Part shown: positions 19,914-29,610 of the stretch, piece by piece
How the letters are laid out: every line of letters starts with the position of its first letter
Numbering within the stretch: position 1 is the first letter of the stretch
Source of the DNA: Chromatiales bacterium
GTDB taxonomy: Bacteria; Pseudomonadota; Gammaproteobacteria; Chromatiales; Chromatiaceae
Assembly: GCA_028284585.1 (NCBI GenBank)
Contig: JANQRK010000029.1
Coordinates: 1-64,000, forward strand
Direction of reading: 5' to 3'
DNA length: 64,000 nucleotides
Translations under genes and position numbers: made by a program
Notes under the pieces: generated by a model
The model's input: only the letters and a program-made list of their open reading frames with translations
What the model was told of the DNA's origin: nothing
Database searches by the model: none

Positions 19914-21995
19914 TTAGTGGCAGGCTGCTGAGGCGTCAGGGCTGCCATCGATTTGTCTGCGCACGCAATCGACGTACGGGCTAGTCTGTTCCTCAAGCTC
20001 GAGGGCCATGTCGAGGTCACTGCGTGCGGCTTCGGTGCGCCCTAGCCGCCATGCGACCCATGCCGCGCGTGCCCGGTCAGATGCGTTTTCCTGCTCGGCA
20101 AGTGTTTTTCTCAGGTAGCTCTCGGCATCTTCCAGCCGGTTGGCATCGATCATCGTTAGCGCCATTGCGCGATAGCGCCTTGGATTGCCTAGGCCCGACT
20201 CGAGCGCGTTCGCCAACAGCGGGTAGGCTTCGACGAATCGCTGTTGACCAACCAGTGCGACCCCTAAGTCGGCTTCGGCCTCGGGAAAAGGCCGCCTGCT
20301 CTCAAGGGCGCGGCGCAGGCTGCGTTCGGCGGTTTCGTACGCCTGCAGCGACAAGTGGCCCATACCGAGCCAGTACAGGGTGAGCGGATCTCCAGGCTTT
20401 TGCTCCAGCGAGGCCTCGAAGCTATCGAGAGCTTCACCAAATTGCCCCAGCCGCCACTGTGCCTGCCCCAGCACGAGATAGGCGATATGGGGTAACCAGT
20501 AACCGGTAAAAGATGCATCGTGTGACGCCTCTATTGCCGCTAGCGTATGATTGATTGCTACTTCGGGTTGGCCTTCCTCGAGCGCCAGTTTGGCGAGTTC
20601 AATACGCCCTTCCATGTAGTGCGGGTCGCTGGCGATTGCACTCTCGAATAGCACGCGGTGATCCCACCAGCGGGCATTGGAGAAAGCGGTGATAACCGCG
20701 AGCACCGTGACCAAGGGAAGATAGATCACAGCCTCGCTACCTGAGGTCATCTGTCTGCCGATTGGCCGCCACAGCATGAATAGGCCGTAGGCCAGCGCGA
20801 GCATCAAGCCCCAGGTTGCGAGATACAGAATCTGGCTGGTGTAGTAGTGACTGACCGGGAAGATGCCGACGCCGGGCAGGACCGCGAGCAGGAACCACGA
20901 AACCCCAACTGCGATCGGGTGCCCATATCGCAAACCTAGTCCGGTGGCGCCGAGAATCAGCAGCACGCCGAGTAGTGCGGCGGATTCGGTGGAGCTCCAG
21001 CTCGAAGTCACCGGCCTGGCATCGGAGATGATGGCCTGGAACGGCAGCAGCGTCTGATCGAGCAGAAACCAAAAGTGGCGTAGCGCAGTGCCCAGGTTGT
21101 AGAAGATATGATCGCTGGGGTAGTCAGCGGCAAACTGCATGCCACCGATGACCAGGATCCGATAGGCGACTACGGCCAGCAATACGCCGCATATTGCGGC
21201 GAGGCCGATAAGGCGCACTGCGGCGATGCCGAACAACGCAGAGCGGCCGCGTTCTCGGCTTTCGAATGTCGCGATAAGGAATGCAAGCACAGGCAGCACA
21301 TAGGTAGATTCGTGGCTCAACATCGCCCCCATCGCAGTCAATGTCAGCCAGAGCGGCCAATAGCGCATGTGGCGCCGGTGTGACTGGCTGGTGGCTTGCA
21401 GTCGGCTGAACACGACCAAGCACCAAACCGACATCAGTGCCGCCAGCAGGTAGGGGCGCCCACCAATCCAGGCGACGCTGCTCACGGTAGCCGGGTGCAC
21501 CGCAAACAGCGCGGCTGCCCAGACGGCAATACGTCCACCGTGCCGGCGCTTCGCCAGAAGCTGTTGGCCTAGCAGAAAGACGCCGATCACCAGTCCACCG
21601 TGGAGCAGGACATTCTCGAGGTGAAAACAGAATGCACAGTCACCCCATAGCGCCCAGTCGGCGGTGTAGGAGAGGATGCCCAAGGGTTGCCAACTGCCTA
21701 CCGTAGGATCGGCGGTGCTTCCCAGCACCCGTGACCGGAAGGCCTCTCGGGTGGTGGTCATTGCGTTGGCTAGATCGTTTGCGCTCTGTAACCTGTTGGC
21801 ACCGAGCAGAATGTCTTCACGGTCGGACCAGACGAAGCTTCCGGCGAGTGCGCTGGCGTAGACGATCAGGACCAGTACAGCGAGCCAAGTAACACGGCTG
21901 CGTTGAATTTTCCGCTCTTGTTCCGGTGTTCTTTTTCCGCGGGATCTGGCCGAGCGCGGTAGCTGTCGGTGATTTGGTGTGTCGGACGTCTGCAT
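19914..21995 (-). CDS. Polytopic membrane protein with C-terminal TPR repeats (TMTC-like)
   Basis: The 693-residue protein starts basic, then has about nine or ten membrane helices in its first 480 residues. The C-terminal third has a run of tetratricopeptide repeats (for example PHYMEGRIELAKLALEEGQPEVAI and GDPLTLYWLGMGHLSLQAYETAERSLRRALE). The motifs HLENVLLHGG and AVHPATVSSVAWIGGRPYLLAALMSVW resemble TMTC/PMT-type glycosyltransferases. WSDREDIL near the first loop could supply the acidic catalytic pair. Function is therefore a tentative membrane glycosyltransferase. The ATG at 21995 lies 11 bp after hemJ. Confidence 0.82.
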   Translation of the reverse strand: MQTSDTPNHRQLPRSARSRGKRTPEQERKIQRSRVTWLAVLVLIVYASALAGSFVWSDREDILLGANRLQSANDLANAMTTTREAFRSRVLGSTADPTVGSWQPLGILSYTADWALWGDCAFCFHLENVLLHGGLVIGVFLLGQQLLAKRRHGGRIAVWAAALFAVHPATVSSVAWIGGRPYLLAALMSVWCLVVFSRLQATSQSHRRHMRYWPLWLTLTAMGAMLSHESTYVLPVLAFLIATFESRERGRSALFGIAAVRLIGLAAICGVLLAVVAYRILVIGGMQFAADYPSDHIFYNLGTALRHFWFLLDQTLLPFQAIISDARPVTSSWSSTESAALLGVLLILGATGLGLRYGHPIAVGVSWFLLAVLPGVGIFPVSHYYTSQILYLATWGLMLALAYGLFMLWRPIGRQMTSGSEAVIYLPLVTVLAVITAFSNARWWDHRVLFESAIASDPHYMEGRIELAKLALEEGQPEVAINHTLAAIEASHDASFTGYWLPHIAYLVLGQAQWRLGQFGEALDSFEASLEQKPGDPLTLYWLGMGHLSLQAYETAERSLRRALESRRPFPEAEADLGVALVGQQRFVEAYPLLANALESGLGNPRRYRAMALTMIDANRLEDAESYLRKTLAEQENASDRARAAWVAWRLGRTEAARSDLDMALELEEQTSPYVDCVRRQIDGSPDASAACH

Positions 21996-22006
21996 AACCG
22001 GAGACG

Positions 22007-22429
22007 CTAGACAGGTTTGAGGACGGCTAGAAGCACGATCGCAATCAGCAGCAGTACAGGCAGCTCGTTGAACCAGCGATACCAAACATGACCATGCACG
22101 TTGCGGTCGTGCTTGAAGTCAAACAGTAGTTTTCCGCAATAGACGTGGTAGATCGCCATTACGCTGAGCAGCGTAAGCTTGATCTGTAGCCACAGGTGGT
22201 CGCCAAATGCCACCCAGGCATAGTCGAATAGCATCCACAGGCCGAGAATCAGGGTAAGGATGCCGGCTGGTGTGGTAATGCCAAAGAACAGTTTGCGTTC
22301 CATGATCTTGAAGCGCTCGATCGAGATCTGATCAGTGCTCATTGCGTGATAGACATAGAGTCGCGGCAGATAGAACAGGCCAGCGAACCACGCCACCATA
22401 GCGATCAGATGCCAAGCCTTAAGCCACAT
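22007..22429 (-). CDS. hemJ: Protoporphyrinogen IX oxidase HemJ
   Basis: A 140-residue four-helix membrane protein of the HemJ (former UPF0093) family, which oxidises protoporphyrinogen IX before iron insertion. The diagnostic start MWLKAWHLIAMVAWFAGLFYLPRLYVYHA is present, including the conserved His, followed by KIMERKLFFGITTPAG, WLQIKLTLLSVMAIYHVY and the C-terminal RWFNELPVLLLIAIV. AAGGGA precedes the ATG. With hemL and ctaA/ctaB, it completes several scattered steps of heme supply in this window. Confidence 0.93.
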   Translation of the reverse strand: MWLKAWHLIAMVAWFAGLFYLPRLYVYHAMSTDQISIERFKIMERKLFFGITTPAGILTLILGLWMLFDYAWVAFGDHLWLQIKLTLLSVMAIYHVYCGKLLFDFKHDRNVHGHVWYRWFNELPVLLLIAIVLLAVLKPV

Positions 22430-22626
22430 GTCGTTGTCCCTTGTTGTGAAGTTGATCCGAGGTTGCGCATAGATGCACTTCGTTGTTTTTTTGTGGTGTC
22501 ACTGGCTGAGATTGCACGTGATGCCCCGGAGTCTTGCACCGCCTGCGGCCGAATGAAACAACGTGGTTTCGGTGTCCGGCGTACCTTGCCGGATTACCGC
22601 GGATTTAGGCGATGGGTGGTGGAGTG

Positions 22627-23340
22627 TCATGTTGGATCGCCATTTGATCTGTGATTCGGGTCGTCGCGAGAGAGTTCACGCAGCAGGCGCTGGCGACCCG
22701 CGGGCGGCGTATTGATGTCGTCGGGGTCGCGGCCTTTGCTGCGTCCGCCAATCCAGCGCCGTAGGGCCGTTATGGCGCGCCAGATTGCTCGCCAGATCTT
22801 GGGCAACAGCCAGGCGACAATGAGCAAGAAGACGAAAAACAGCGTTAGAAACAGCCAGGGCTGGTTCAATGCCGCCCAGAGGCCAGCGAAAACCGCCAGG
22901 TCCTCTGTCAGCGATGCACCCCAATTGCTGACCGGCTCTGGTGAGGTGTTGATTAGTACGCGCCCGCCTGCCTTGGTCGCATGGCTGGTTGCGGCGACTC
23001 CTCCGCCGAGTAGTAAGCCCACCAACTCGCCAGCTTGCCCCATGTCCAGTCCCTGGGCCGCTGTTGCCGCCAGCAGCGCACCTGCGGGGATCCGGATGAA
23101 GGTGTGTAGTCCATCCCAGGCGGTATCAACGCCAGGTATTTTGTCGGCGAAGAACTCGACCAAGTACATGCCGCCTGCCGATAGCATCACAGCTGGGCTG
23201 CTGAGGACCTGGAGGTCGGGCGGCAGATCAAGCTGACCGCTGCCCCCGAGCCAGCCCAGCACCAGGACCGCGGCGTAGAGATTAATGCCCGAGGCCCAGG
23301 CGGCTCCGAGTATCAGCGAGATGGCTTCGATTGTTTCCAT
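22627..23340 (-). CDS. DUF4126 family membrane protein
   Basis: A 237-residue protein with about five hydrophobic segments. It opens METIEAISLILGAAWASGINLYAAVLVLGWLGG, typical of DUF4126, and has FFADKIPGVDTAWDGLHTFIRIPAGALLA and a glycine-rich GLLLGGGVAATSHATKAGGRVLINTSPEPVSNW. The C-terminal 50 residues are hydrophilic and basic. Function is unknown. It is 197 bp upstream of hemJ on the same strand and divergent from argC. Confidence 0.85.
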   Translation of the reverse strand: METIEAISLILGAAWASGINLYAAVLVLGWLGGSGQLDLPPDLQVLSSPAVMLSAGGMYLVEFFADKIPGVDTAWDGLHTFIRIPAGALLAATAAQGLDMGQAGELVGLLLGGGVAATSHATKAGGRVLINTSPEPVSNWGASLTEDLAVFAGLWAALNQPWLFLTLFFVFLLIVAWLLPKIWRAIWRAITALRRWIGGRSKGRDPDDINTPPAGRQRLLRELSRDDPNHRSNGDPT

Positions 23341-23609
23341 TGTTTGCTGCCCGAACGGTGTTCGAGTGGCGAATTATTCGTTAAGGCAGGTATCCGCTGG
23401 CCGTGGTCCGCGCGTGGCTCGTGCTCCTGCGGGTCCCCGTGTGGTCGGCGAATAGCCTCGAGCGACTTTAGCATGGCTGGCCTTATATCCAATAAGAGCC
23501 AAAGGCCCATCGCTGACGACTAGCTGCTTGGCGATTGCGACGCCCCAGAGATCGTTTGCGTTTAGAATCGAGGTTCTTAGGATCTTCACCAGCGGCGTTC
23601 GAGGACGCG

Positions 23610-24641
23610 ATGATCAAGATTGGCATCGTCGGGGGTACGGGTTACACGGGTGTGGAGTTACTGCGGTTGCTTGCAACGCATCCGCACGCCGAGGTCCTCC
23701 AGATCACATCGCGTTCCGAAGCCGGCCGAGCGGTGAGCGAACTCTATGGCAACCTACGTGGCCACTTCGATCTGGACTTTTCGGAGCCTGACCCGCAGCG
23801 CTTAGCCGATTGTGATCTTGTGTTTTTCGCGACGCCGAACGGAACCGCGATGCAAATGGCCCCGGAGTTGCTCACCCAGGGTGTGCGGGTGATCGATTTA
23901 GCCGCCGATTTCCGCTTGCGCGATCCGGCGCTCTGGGCGCAATGGTACGGCATGCAGCACGCTTGTCCGGGACTGCTCGAGGAAGCGGTCTATGGTCTGC
24001 CGGAGCTCAATCGAGCGCAAATTCGTGAAGCGCGGTTGGTGGCCAATCCCGGATGCTACCCGACCGCTATGGCGCTGGGTTTTCTGCCCCTGATCGAGCA
24101 CGATCTGGTGGACCGGGAAAACTTGGTTGCTGATTGTAAGTCGGGGGTTAGTGGGGCCGGCCGTGCTGCCAGTGTTGGCACTCTCATGGGTGAGGTGGGT
24201 GAGAGTTTCAAGGCCTATGCGGTGGACGGTCATCGCCATCAGCCGGAGATACGTCAGACCCTCATAGGGGTCGGTGGCCAGGCGGTCGGCCTGGTCTTTG
24301 TCCCTCACTTGGTGCCCATGATCCGAGGCATCCATGCCACGCTTTATGCACGCTTGGTGACGCCGGCAAGTGATTTGCAAGCCTTGTTCGAGTCACGTTA
24401 TGTCGACGAACCCTTCGTCGATGTATTGCCCCCAGGTAGCCACCCGGAGACACGCGGTGTGCGCGGTGTTAACCATTGCCGCATCGCACTGCACCGACCA
24501 CAGCAGGGTGACACCGCCGTGGTTTTATCGGTTATCGACAATCTGACCAAAGGGGCGGCTGGGCAGGCGATACAGAACATGAATCTGATGTTCGGTATGG
24601 ATGAGACCTGCGGCTTGGAGCAAGTCGCTCTATTGCCCTAA
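23610..24641 (+). CDS. argC: N-acetyl-gamma-glutamyl-phosphate reductase
   Basis: Third step of arginine synthesis: NADPH-dependent reduction of N-acetylglutamyl phosphate. The 343-residue protein begins [21 protein letters not shown] and has the catalytic Cys149 in [18 protein letters not shown], and a His in HRHQPEI. GAGGA lies at 23601. A longer in-frame start is not family-like. It leads the plus-strand run argC, DUF6776 gene, bactofilin, erpA, a conserved neighbourhood in pseudomonads and Chromatiales. Confidence 0.96.
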   Translation: MIKIGIVGGTGYTGVELLRLLATHPHAEVLQITSRSEAGRAVSELYGNLRGHFDLDFSEPDPQRLADCDLVFFATPNGTAMQMAPELLTQGVRVIDLAADFRLRDPALWAQWYGMQHACPGLLEEAVYGLPELNRAQIREARLVANPGCYPTAMALGFLPLIEHDLVDRENLVADCKSGVSGAGRAASVGTLMGEVGESFKAYAVDGHRHQPEIRQTLIGVGGQAVGLVFVPHLVPMIRGIHATLYARLVTPASDLQALFESRYVDEPFVDVLPPGSHPETRGVRGVNHCRIALHRPQQGDTAVVLSVIDNLTKGAAGQAIQNMNLMFGMDETCGLEQVALLP

Positions 24642-24646
24642 ACGTC

Positions 24647-25384
24647 ATGCCCAAGGTGAAGCCCATTCGAGTAACCACCCCGCGCATCGTGCAGCCGGGC
24701 GAAGGCGGTGTGCGTGCCTGGGTGTGGTTATTGTTCCTCGCTGCCTTGGGTGCCTTGTCGTGGCAGGTCTTCCAGTTCGGCCAGCAGCGTGCGGGATTCG
24801 ATATCGATCGAAGCAACGCGCGCGAAGAGACACTGCAGGATCGCATCGCTGAACTTGAGGGAGAACGCGAGGTTTTGCGTGCTGCAGCGGCCCGATTCGA
24901 GCGTGCTGGACAGATCGACCGAGCTGCTGCTGATGGTGTCAAGGCCGAGATAAAGGCCTTGCAGGACGAGCGTGCCGAGCTCAAGCGCGAGGTGGCATTT
25001 CTGAAGTCCTTGGTGTCTGGTGGGGGCGGCAACAAGCGGTTGAAACTCGATGATTACCGGTTGACCGCCGTTGGTGAGGAGGCCTATCGCTTCGAGGTCA
25101 CGCTGTCTAAGGCGGAGAATGACAGCGCGACAGTCAATGGTCAGGTGATCTTGCGGGTAAAGGGGAAGGCTGCAGGCACCCCGAAGACGCTCGATATGCG
25201 GGCACTAACCGATGGGCGGCGGACCAACATCGGTGTGCGATTTAAGAATTTCCAGAAGCTCAAGACAGATCTGCAACTGCCGATCGGGTTCGAGCCGGCT
25301 GCGATCGAGATCGGCGTGAAGTTGGATGGTAATAGTTTCAAATCATTCGAGCAGGCCTACGATTGGAGGCTATCGGACGCCTGA
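24647..25384 (+). CDS. DUF6776-type membrane-anchored coiled-coil protein
   Basis: The 245-residue protein has one N-terminal transmembrane helix (about residues 24-42), a coiled coil rich in Glu, Ala and Arg (about 55-122), and a beta-rich C-terminal domain (LKLDDYRLTAVGEEAYRFEVTLSKAEN onward). This layout and its place between argC and a bactofilin gene match DUF6776. Function is unknown. Co-transcription with the bactofilin gene suggests a periplasmic or envelope-facing partner of it, which is inference only. Confidence 0.8.
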   Translation: MPKVKPIRVTTPRIVQPGEGGVRAWVWLLFLAALGALSWQVFQFGQQRAGFDIDRSNAREETLQDRIAELEGEREVLRAAAARFERAGQIDRAAADGVKAEIKALQDERAELKREVAFLKSLVSGGGGNKRLKLDDYRLTAVGEEAYRFEVTLSKAENDSATVNGQVILRVKGKAAGTPKTLDMRALTDGRRTNIGVRFKNFQKLKTDLQLPIGFEPAAIEIGVKLDGNSFKSFEQAYDWRLSDA

Positions 25385-25413
25385 TTGACCCAACATCGGG
25401 AGCAAGTGACCAG

Positions 25414-25842
25414 ATGGCGCGAGGAATACGATTCAAGGCCCCTAAGGTCGTCACGGTTATTGGCCAGGACACGGTGATCACCGGCGATCTGCAGTTTGCG
25501 GGTGGTCTGCACCTGGATGGTGCGGTCCGAGGCAAGGTGACCGGTGAGCCGGATAGTCGGGCGACCCTGATCGTCAGCGAGCAAGGCAAGGTCGACGGCG
25601 ATGTTCGGGTGGATAACCTGATCCTCAATGGTACGGTGACTGGCGACGTGCACGCTGCACAGCGCGTGGAACTCGCTGCGCGCGCGCGGGTCAACGGCAC
25701 CGTCTATTATCAGTTACTGGAGATGGCGATGGGCGCCGAAGTCAACGGCCGGCTAGTGCATACCAACGAACAGGATTCGAGTGTGCCAGACGGTGATCTC
25801 CATGCCGGCGTGGCGGTCGGTGGTGAAGAGCCTAATACTTGA
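25414..25842 (+). CDS. Bactofilin (polymer-forming cytoskeletal protein)
   Basis: Bactofilins form filaments from a right-handed beta-helix. The 142-residue protein has VTVIGQDTVITGDLQFAGGLHLDGAVRGKVTGE followed by repeating short strands: GDVRVDNLILNGTVTGDVHAAQRVELAARARVNGTVYYQLLEMAMGAEVNGRLVH. The ATG at 25414 is used. An in-frame TTG inside the preceding gene would add an unlikely leader. Roles in cell shape or envelope localisation are typical for the family. Confidence 0.9.
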   Translation: MARGIRFKAPKVVTVIGQDTVITGDLQFAGGLHLDGAVRGKVTGEPDSRATLIVSEQGKVDGDVRVDNLILNGTVTGDVHAAQRVELAARARVNGTVYYQLLEMAMGAEVNGRLVHTNEQDSSVPDGDLHAGVAVGGEEPNT

Positions 25843-25926
25843 CCAAAACCGTCAGGAAAAGCATACTTTTCCGACGTGCAGGGACGAGAGTCCACTGAGC
25901 AACCCGAACAATTCGCAGGTAGTTCT

Positions 25927-26280
25927 ATGACTGATCAGGCAGCGACGACTGAAGAGTCCCTGGTTTTCACCGCAGCAGCGGCTCAGAAGGTTTCCGAGTT
26001 GATTGCGGAAGAGGGTAATCCCGACCTCAAGTTGCGCATTTACGTGCAAGGTGGAGGCTGCTCGGGCTTTCAGTATGGGTTCACCTTTGACGAGGAGATC
26101 ACCGAAGGCGACGAGCAGGTCGTCACCGATGGGGTGACCCTGCTGATCGATCCAATGAGTGTGCAGTATCTAATGGGTGCCGAGGTCGATTACTCGGAGG
26201 GTCTCCAGGGTGCTCAGTTCGTGATCCGTAACCCTAACGCCACCACTACCTGCGGCTGCGGTTCTTCATTCTCGACCTGA
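25927..26280 (+). CDS. erpA: A-type iron-sulfur cluster carrier ErpA
   Basis: ErpA delivers Fe-S clusters to apo-proteins, notably isoprenoid enzymes. The 117-residue protein has the A-type hallmarks: [40 protein letters not shown] and the C-terminal TTCGCGSSF, giving the three cluster cysteines in the C...C-x-C pattern. AGGTAG precedes the ATG. It is the last gene of the argC run. A second, divergent A-type protein is encoded at 19430-19840. Confidence 0.95.
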   Translation: MTDQAATTEESLVFTAAAAQKVSELIAEEGNPDLKLRIYVQGGGCSGFQYGFTFDEEITEGDEQVVTDGVTLLIDPMSVQYLMGAEVDYSEGLQGAQFVIRNPNATTTCGCGSSFST

Positions 26281-26518
26281 GCGAGCCTGCCAACCCAATC
26301 AGGGCTGAAGATGGGTGGCCTGCCTGGCCGTACGTGTTTGTCTACGCCAATCGGGTTTAGTCCAAAATTCCGAGGCGGGCTTCCTCCAAAACGACGCTCT
26401 CACATGCGTTCGTCTTGCTACTTGGCAACGATCAATTCGGCAGGTTCCGGCGCAACTACCATCCAGGAGCCCAACCCCAGGCGGCGTTCAAAAAGTGCCG
26501 GTGCGTGGACCTCATCGC
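26281..26518. other. Non-coding stretch between erpA and mobile element copy C
   Basis: There are 238 bases with no supported gene. Short open frames on both strands lack ribosome-binding sites and known motifs. No terminator hairpin with a T-run is seen after erpA. The sequence may once have joined the bioF promoter region before the miniature element inserted. Confidence 0.55.
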
Positions 26519-26788
26519 TAGGACCTGTTCACACTAAGTGAGACGCAGCGTTGCTGCCCCAAAACGCGCCAGGCAAGGCGCGAGTAGAGAAGTTTAGTGA
26601 GTCTAAATGAACGACGAGCAACGCCGCATGGCGTGTTTTGGGGTGCAACCCGAAGGGACGGGGCTGTTTTCCCGTCCAACGGCGTTGCTGCTCGCTCATG
26701 TGCGGTGGGCACACAGCGCTCACAGCGTCTTGTTGGCCAGAAAAACGGCCGCCGTCGCTGCGTCTAACTTGGTGTGAACAGGCCCTAG
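26519..26788 (-). mobile_element. Miniature inverted-repeat element, copy C (complete, 270 bp)
   Basis: Reverse-complemented, it aligns along its whole length with copy B (1477-1747), with scattered substitutions (roughly nine in ten bases identical by eye). CTAG lies at both boundaries (26519-26522 and 26785-26788), with about 30-bp terminal inverted repeats. Its orientation is opposite to copies A and B. The end facing bioF is the same end that faces accC in copy B. The right CTAG is only 13 bp before the bioF start. No transposase gene is present. Confidence 0.88.
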
Positions 26789-26801
26789 TTCGGCTGCTCG
26801 T

Positions 26802-27971
26802 GTGGTGATGGATGCTTTGCGAGAGCGACTGCGGCAGCGTGCCGTGGCAGGTCTGACGCGCTCGCGACGCGTGACCGATGGTGCGCAGGGCGCGGAACAG
26901 ACAGTCGACGGCCGTCGCATGCTGGTGTTTTGTTCCAACGACTATCTTGGCTTGGCCGCCGATCCGCGCCTGGTCGACGCGGTCCGACGCGGTGTCAGCC
27001 GCTATGGTGTGGGTAGCGGTGCGGCACACCTGATCTGTGGCCACAGCCATGCGCATCACGCCTTGGAGGAAGAGCTCGCCGAGTTCACGGGTCGCGAGCG
27101 AGCATTGCTGTTCTCGACCGGTTACATGGCCAATCTCGGGGTGCTTGGGGCATTGCTCGGGCGCACCGACTGTCTGTTCGAGGACCGACTCAATCATGCG
27201 TCTTTACTGGACGGTGGGTTGCTCGCGCGCGCGCCAATGAAGCGCTACCCACATGGCGATGTTGCGGGTCTCGCTGGGCTGCTCGGCGCGGCCGAGGGGC
27301 AACACAAACTGATCGCCACCGATGGAGTGTTCAGTATGGACGGCGATAAGGCGCCGCTCGCCGACTTGGCCGCTGTGGCGGCCGAGCATGCGGCCATGCT
27401 GATGGTCGACGATGCTCATGGCATCGGGGTGCTGGGCCCGCAGGGTCGTGGCAGCGTGGCGGCGGCCGGTCTCGACCAGACTCAGGTGCCGATCTTGATG
27501 GGGACCCTAGGCAAGGCGCTGGGGACGGCTGGGGCCTTTGTGGCCGGTCCCGAGGAGTTGATCGAAGCCCTGATCCAATTCGCGCGGCCCTACATCTATA
27601 CCACGGCAATGCCGGCGGCGATCGCTGAGGCGACGCGCACCAGCCTGCAGATTGCGGCTGAGGAGGAGTGGCGGCGCGAGCGGTTGTTCGGTCTGGTGCA
27701 GCGTTTCCGACAGGGTGCGCGTCGCATCGGGCTCGAGTTGCTGCCCTCGGAGACACCGATTCAGCCTATTCTGGTGGGTGATTCGGGGGTGGCGACAAGC
27801 TGGGCCGAGGCGCTACAGCGGCAAGGCATTTTGCTTGCGGCAATCCGCCCGCCGACGGTCCCCAAAGGGGGGTCGCGATTGCGGGTCACCTTGTCTGCAA
27901 CGCATAGCCCGGCCCAGGTCGAGGCCCTGCTCGAGGTCTTGGCCGAGACCGCGCCGGCGACCTCGGCATGA
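26802..27971 (+). CDS. bioF: 8-amino-7-oxononanoate synthase
   Basis: A PLP enzyme condensing pimeloyl-ACP/CoA with alanine, first step of the biotin ring pathway. The 389-residue protein shows the LVFCSNDYLGLAADPRL entry, GSGAAHLICGHSHAHHALEEELAEF, MVDDAHGIGVLG and the PLP lysine in MGTLGKALGT (Lys238). The start may be GTG at 26802, GTG at 26805 or ATG at 26808; none has a good ribosome-binding site. Mobile element copy C sits just upstream. It is the first of four overlapping bio genes; bioA and bioB are absent here. Confidence 0.95.
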   Translation: MVMDALRERLRQRAVAGLTRSRRVTDGAQGAEQTVDGRRMLVFCSNDYLGLAADPRLVDAVRRGVSRYGVGSGAAHLICGHSHAHHALEEELAEFTGRERALLFSTGYMANLGVLGALLGRTDCLFEDRLNHASLLDGGLLARAPMKRYPHGDVAGLAGLLGAAEGQHKLIATDGVFSMDGDKAPLADLAAVAAEHAAMLMVDDAHGIGVLGPQGRGSVAAAGLDQTQVPILMGTLGKALGTAGAFVAGPEELIEALIQFARPYIYTTAMPAAIAEATRTSLQIAAEEEWRRERLFGLVQRFRQGARRIGLELLPSETPIQPILVGDSGVATSWAEALQRQGILLAAIRPPTVPKGGSRLRVTLSATHSPAQVEALLEVLAETAPATSA

Positions 27972-28744
27972 GTCTTTATTGCCATCGGGAAGGTGTGGGT
28001 CCGCCGCTGGTGCTGGTCCATGGCTGGGGGATGAACGTGGCCGTGTGGCGGCCGCTGATGTCAGATCTCACGCAGCATTTCAGGGTGACGGCGATCGAGC
28101 TGCCGGGGCACGGAGCGAGCACCGTCGCGCGCGCTGCCGACCTCTCGGAGTGGGCGGCGTCCTGCAGCGCAGTGGCGCCGGCACGTGCCCACTGGGTGGG
28201 TTGGTCGCTCGGTGGACAAGTGGCATTGCGCGCCGCGCTGGATACTCCAACGCGGGTTAGCGGCTTGTCCTTGGTCACGACCACGCCGTGCTTCGTGCAG
28301 GCGCCGGACTGGCCGTGCGCCATGCCGGTCGGCATCTTCCAGGCCTTTGCCGACGCCCTGGCGGACGATCCCGAGGGCACACTGCGTCGCTTCCTGGGGC
28401 TCCAGGTCCAAGACACCGAGCAGGCGCGTGACACATTGCGCAGGTTGACGGCTGAGCTGGCCGAGCGGCCTCTGGCCGACCGTCGCGGGCTTACCCAAGG
28501 GCTTGAGTTGTTGCTGCACACCGATCTGCGCCTAGAGCTGGTTCGCCTGGCCTGTCCCAACCATTGGCTATTTGGGGCGCGTGACACGCTGGTGCCTTGC
28601 GCGGTTCGCGAGCAAGTCCAGGCATTGTTACCGACGGCCGATTGCACGCTGTTGGACGGGGCGGGGCATGCCCCGTTCCTGTCCCACCGGACGGCGAGTC
28701 TCGAGGTGTTGATACGCAACGCCATCGACCCGGTGGTGCCGTGA
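27968..28744 (+). CDS. bioH: Pimeloyl-[acyl-carrier protein] methyl ester esterase
   Basis: BioH cleaves the methyl ester from pimeloyl-ACP, ending the BioC-protected chain-building phase. The 258-residue alpha/beta-hydrolase shows the oxyanion HGWGMN near residue 18, the nucleophile elbow VGWSLGGQ with Ser80, the Asp in FGARDTLVP, and the His in GAGHAPFLSH. The ATG overlaps the bioF stop (ATGA), and the next gene overlaps its stop (GTGA). Confidence 0.94.
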   Translation: MSLYCHREGVGPPLVLVHGWGMNVAVWRPLMSDLTQHFRVTAIELPGHGASTVARAADLSEWAASCSAVAPARAHWVGWSLGGQVALRAALDTPTRVSGLSLVTTTPCFVQAPDWPCAMPVGIFQAFADALADDPEGTLRRFLGLQVQDTEQARDTLRRLTAELAERPLADRRGLTQGLELLLHTDLRLELVRLACPNHWLFGARDTLVPCAVREQVQALLPTADCTLLDGAGHAPFLSHRTASLEVLIRNAIDPVVP

Positions 28745-29610
28745 CCTCGGATCGGCGTTCATCGCTGGATAAACGCAAGGTCAGACGCAGCTTTGGCCGG
28801 GCCGCGGTCGACTACGACGAAGTCGCAGTGCTACAGCACGAGATTGGTCGACGAATGCTCGATCGCTTGGACACGATGCGCATCAATCCGGTCCGCATCC
28901 TGGACCTTGGCTGTGGGACGGGGCGGGCGACCGATGCCTTGCTAAAGCGCTACCCGCGGGCGGATGTCGTGGCACTCGACTTCGCCTTGCCGATGCTGGC
29001 CCTGACCCGGCGTCGCGGGCGCTGGCTGCGTCGGCCACGCTGTCTGTGTGCCGATTTGGATCATCTGCCGTTGGCCGATCAGAGCATGGACCTGATCTTT
29101 GCCAACGCGGCGTTGCAGTGGAGTGCCCAACCGGATCGGGCATTTGCCGATATCGCGCGGATTCTAAAACCCGGGGGCTTGCTGATGTTCAGCTCGTTCG
29201 GCCCAGATACCCTGGGTGAGCTGCGCGCCGCTTGGGCCGAGGTGGATGCCGGACCGCATGTGCATGAGTTTATCGATCTGCATGACTACGGCGACATGCT
29301 GATGGGTGCGGGGCTGAGCGACCCGGTGATGGATGTCGAACGCATGACCCTTACCTATGGTGATGCGATGCAGCTAATGCGTGAAATCAAGTTGATCGGT
29401 GCCGGCAATGCCAGTGCGGGTCGGCCGAAAGGCCTGGCAGGACGCGCCCGATTCGAGCGTGTATGTGCGGCCTACGAGCGGTTTCGCGGGGCTGACGGCA
29501 GCCTGCCGGTCAGCTACGAAGTCGTGCACGGCCACGCCTGGGGTGCACAACAGCGGCGGGTCGGTGGTGAGACGCGGATTTCGCTCGACGTGTTGCGGCG
29601 GCCTGGGTGA
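28741..29610 (+). CDS. bioC: Malonyl-[acyl-carrier protein] O-methyltransferase
   Basis: BioC methylates malonyl-ACP so that it can enter fatty acid synthesis as a disguised primer for pimelate. The 289-residue SAM methyltransferase has the N-terminal KRKVRRSFGRAAVDYDEVAVLQHEIGRRML signature, motif I ILDLGCGTGRATD, LPLADQSMDLIFANAALQWS, and LKPGGLLMFSSFGPDTLGELRAAW. The GTG at 28741 overlaps the bioH stop; a longer frame runs back into bioH and is not credible. Confidence 0.95.
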   Translation: MTSDRRSSLDKRKVRRSFGRAAVDYDEVAVLQHEIGRRMLDRLDTMRINPVRILDLGCGTGRATDALLKRYPRADVVALDFALPMLALTRRRGRWLRRPRCLCADLDHLPLADQSMDLIFANAALQWSAQPDRAFADIARILKPGGLLMFSSFGPDTLGELRAAWAEVDAGPHVHEFIDLHDYGDMLMGAGLSDPVMDVERMTLTYGDAMQLMREIKLIGAGNASAGRPKGLAGRARFERVCAAYERFRGADGSLPVSYEVVHGHAWGAQQRRVGGETRISLDVLRRPG

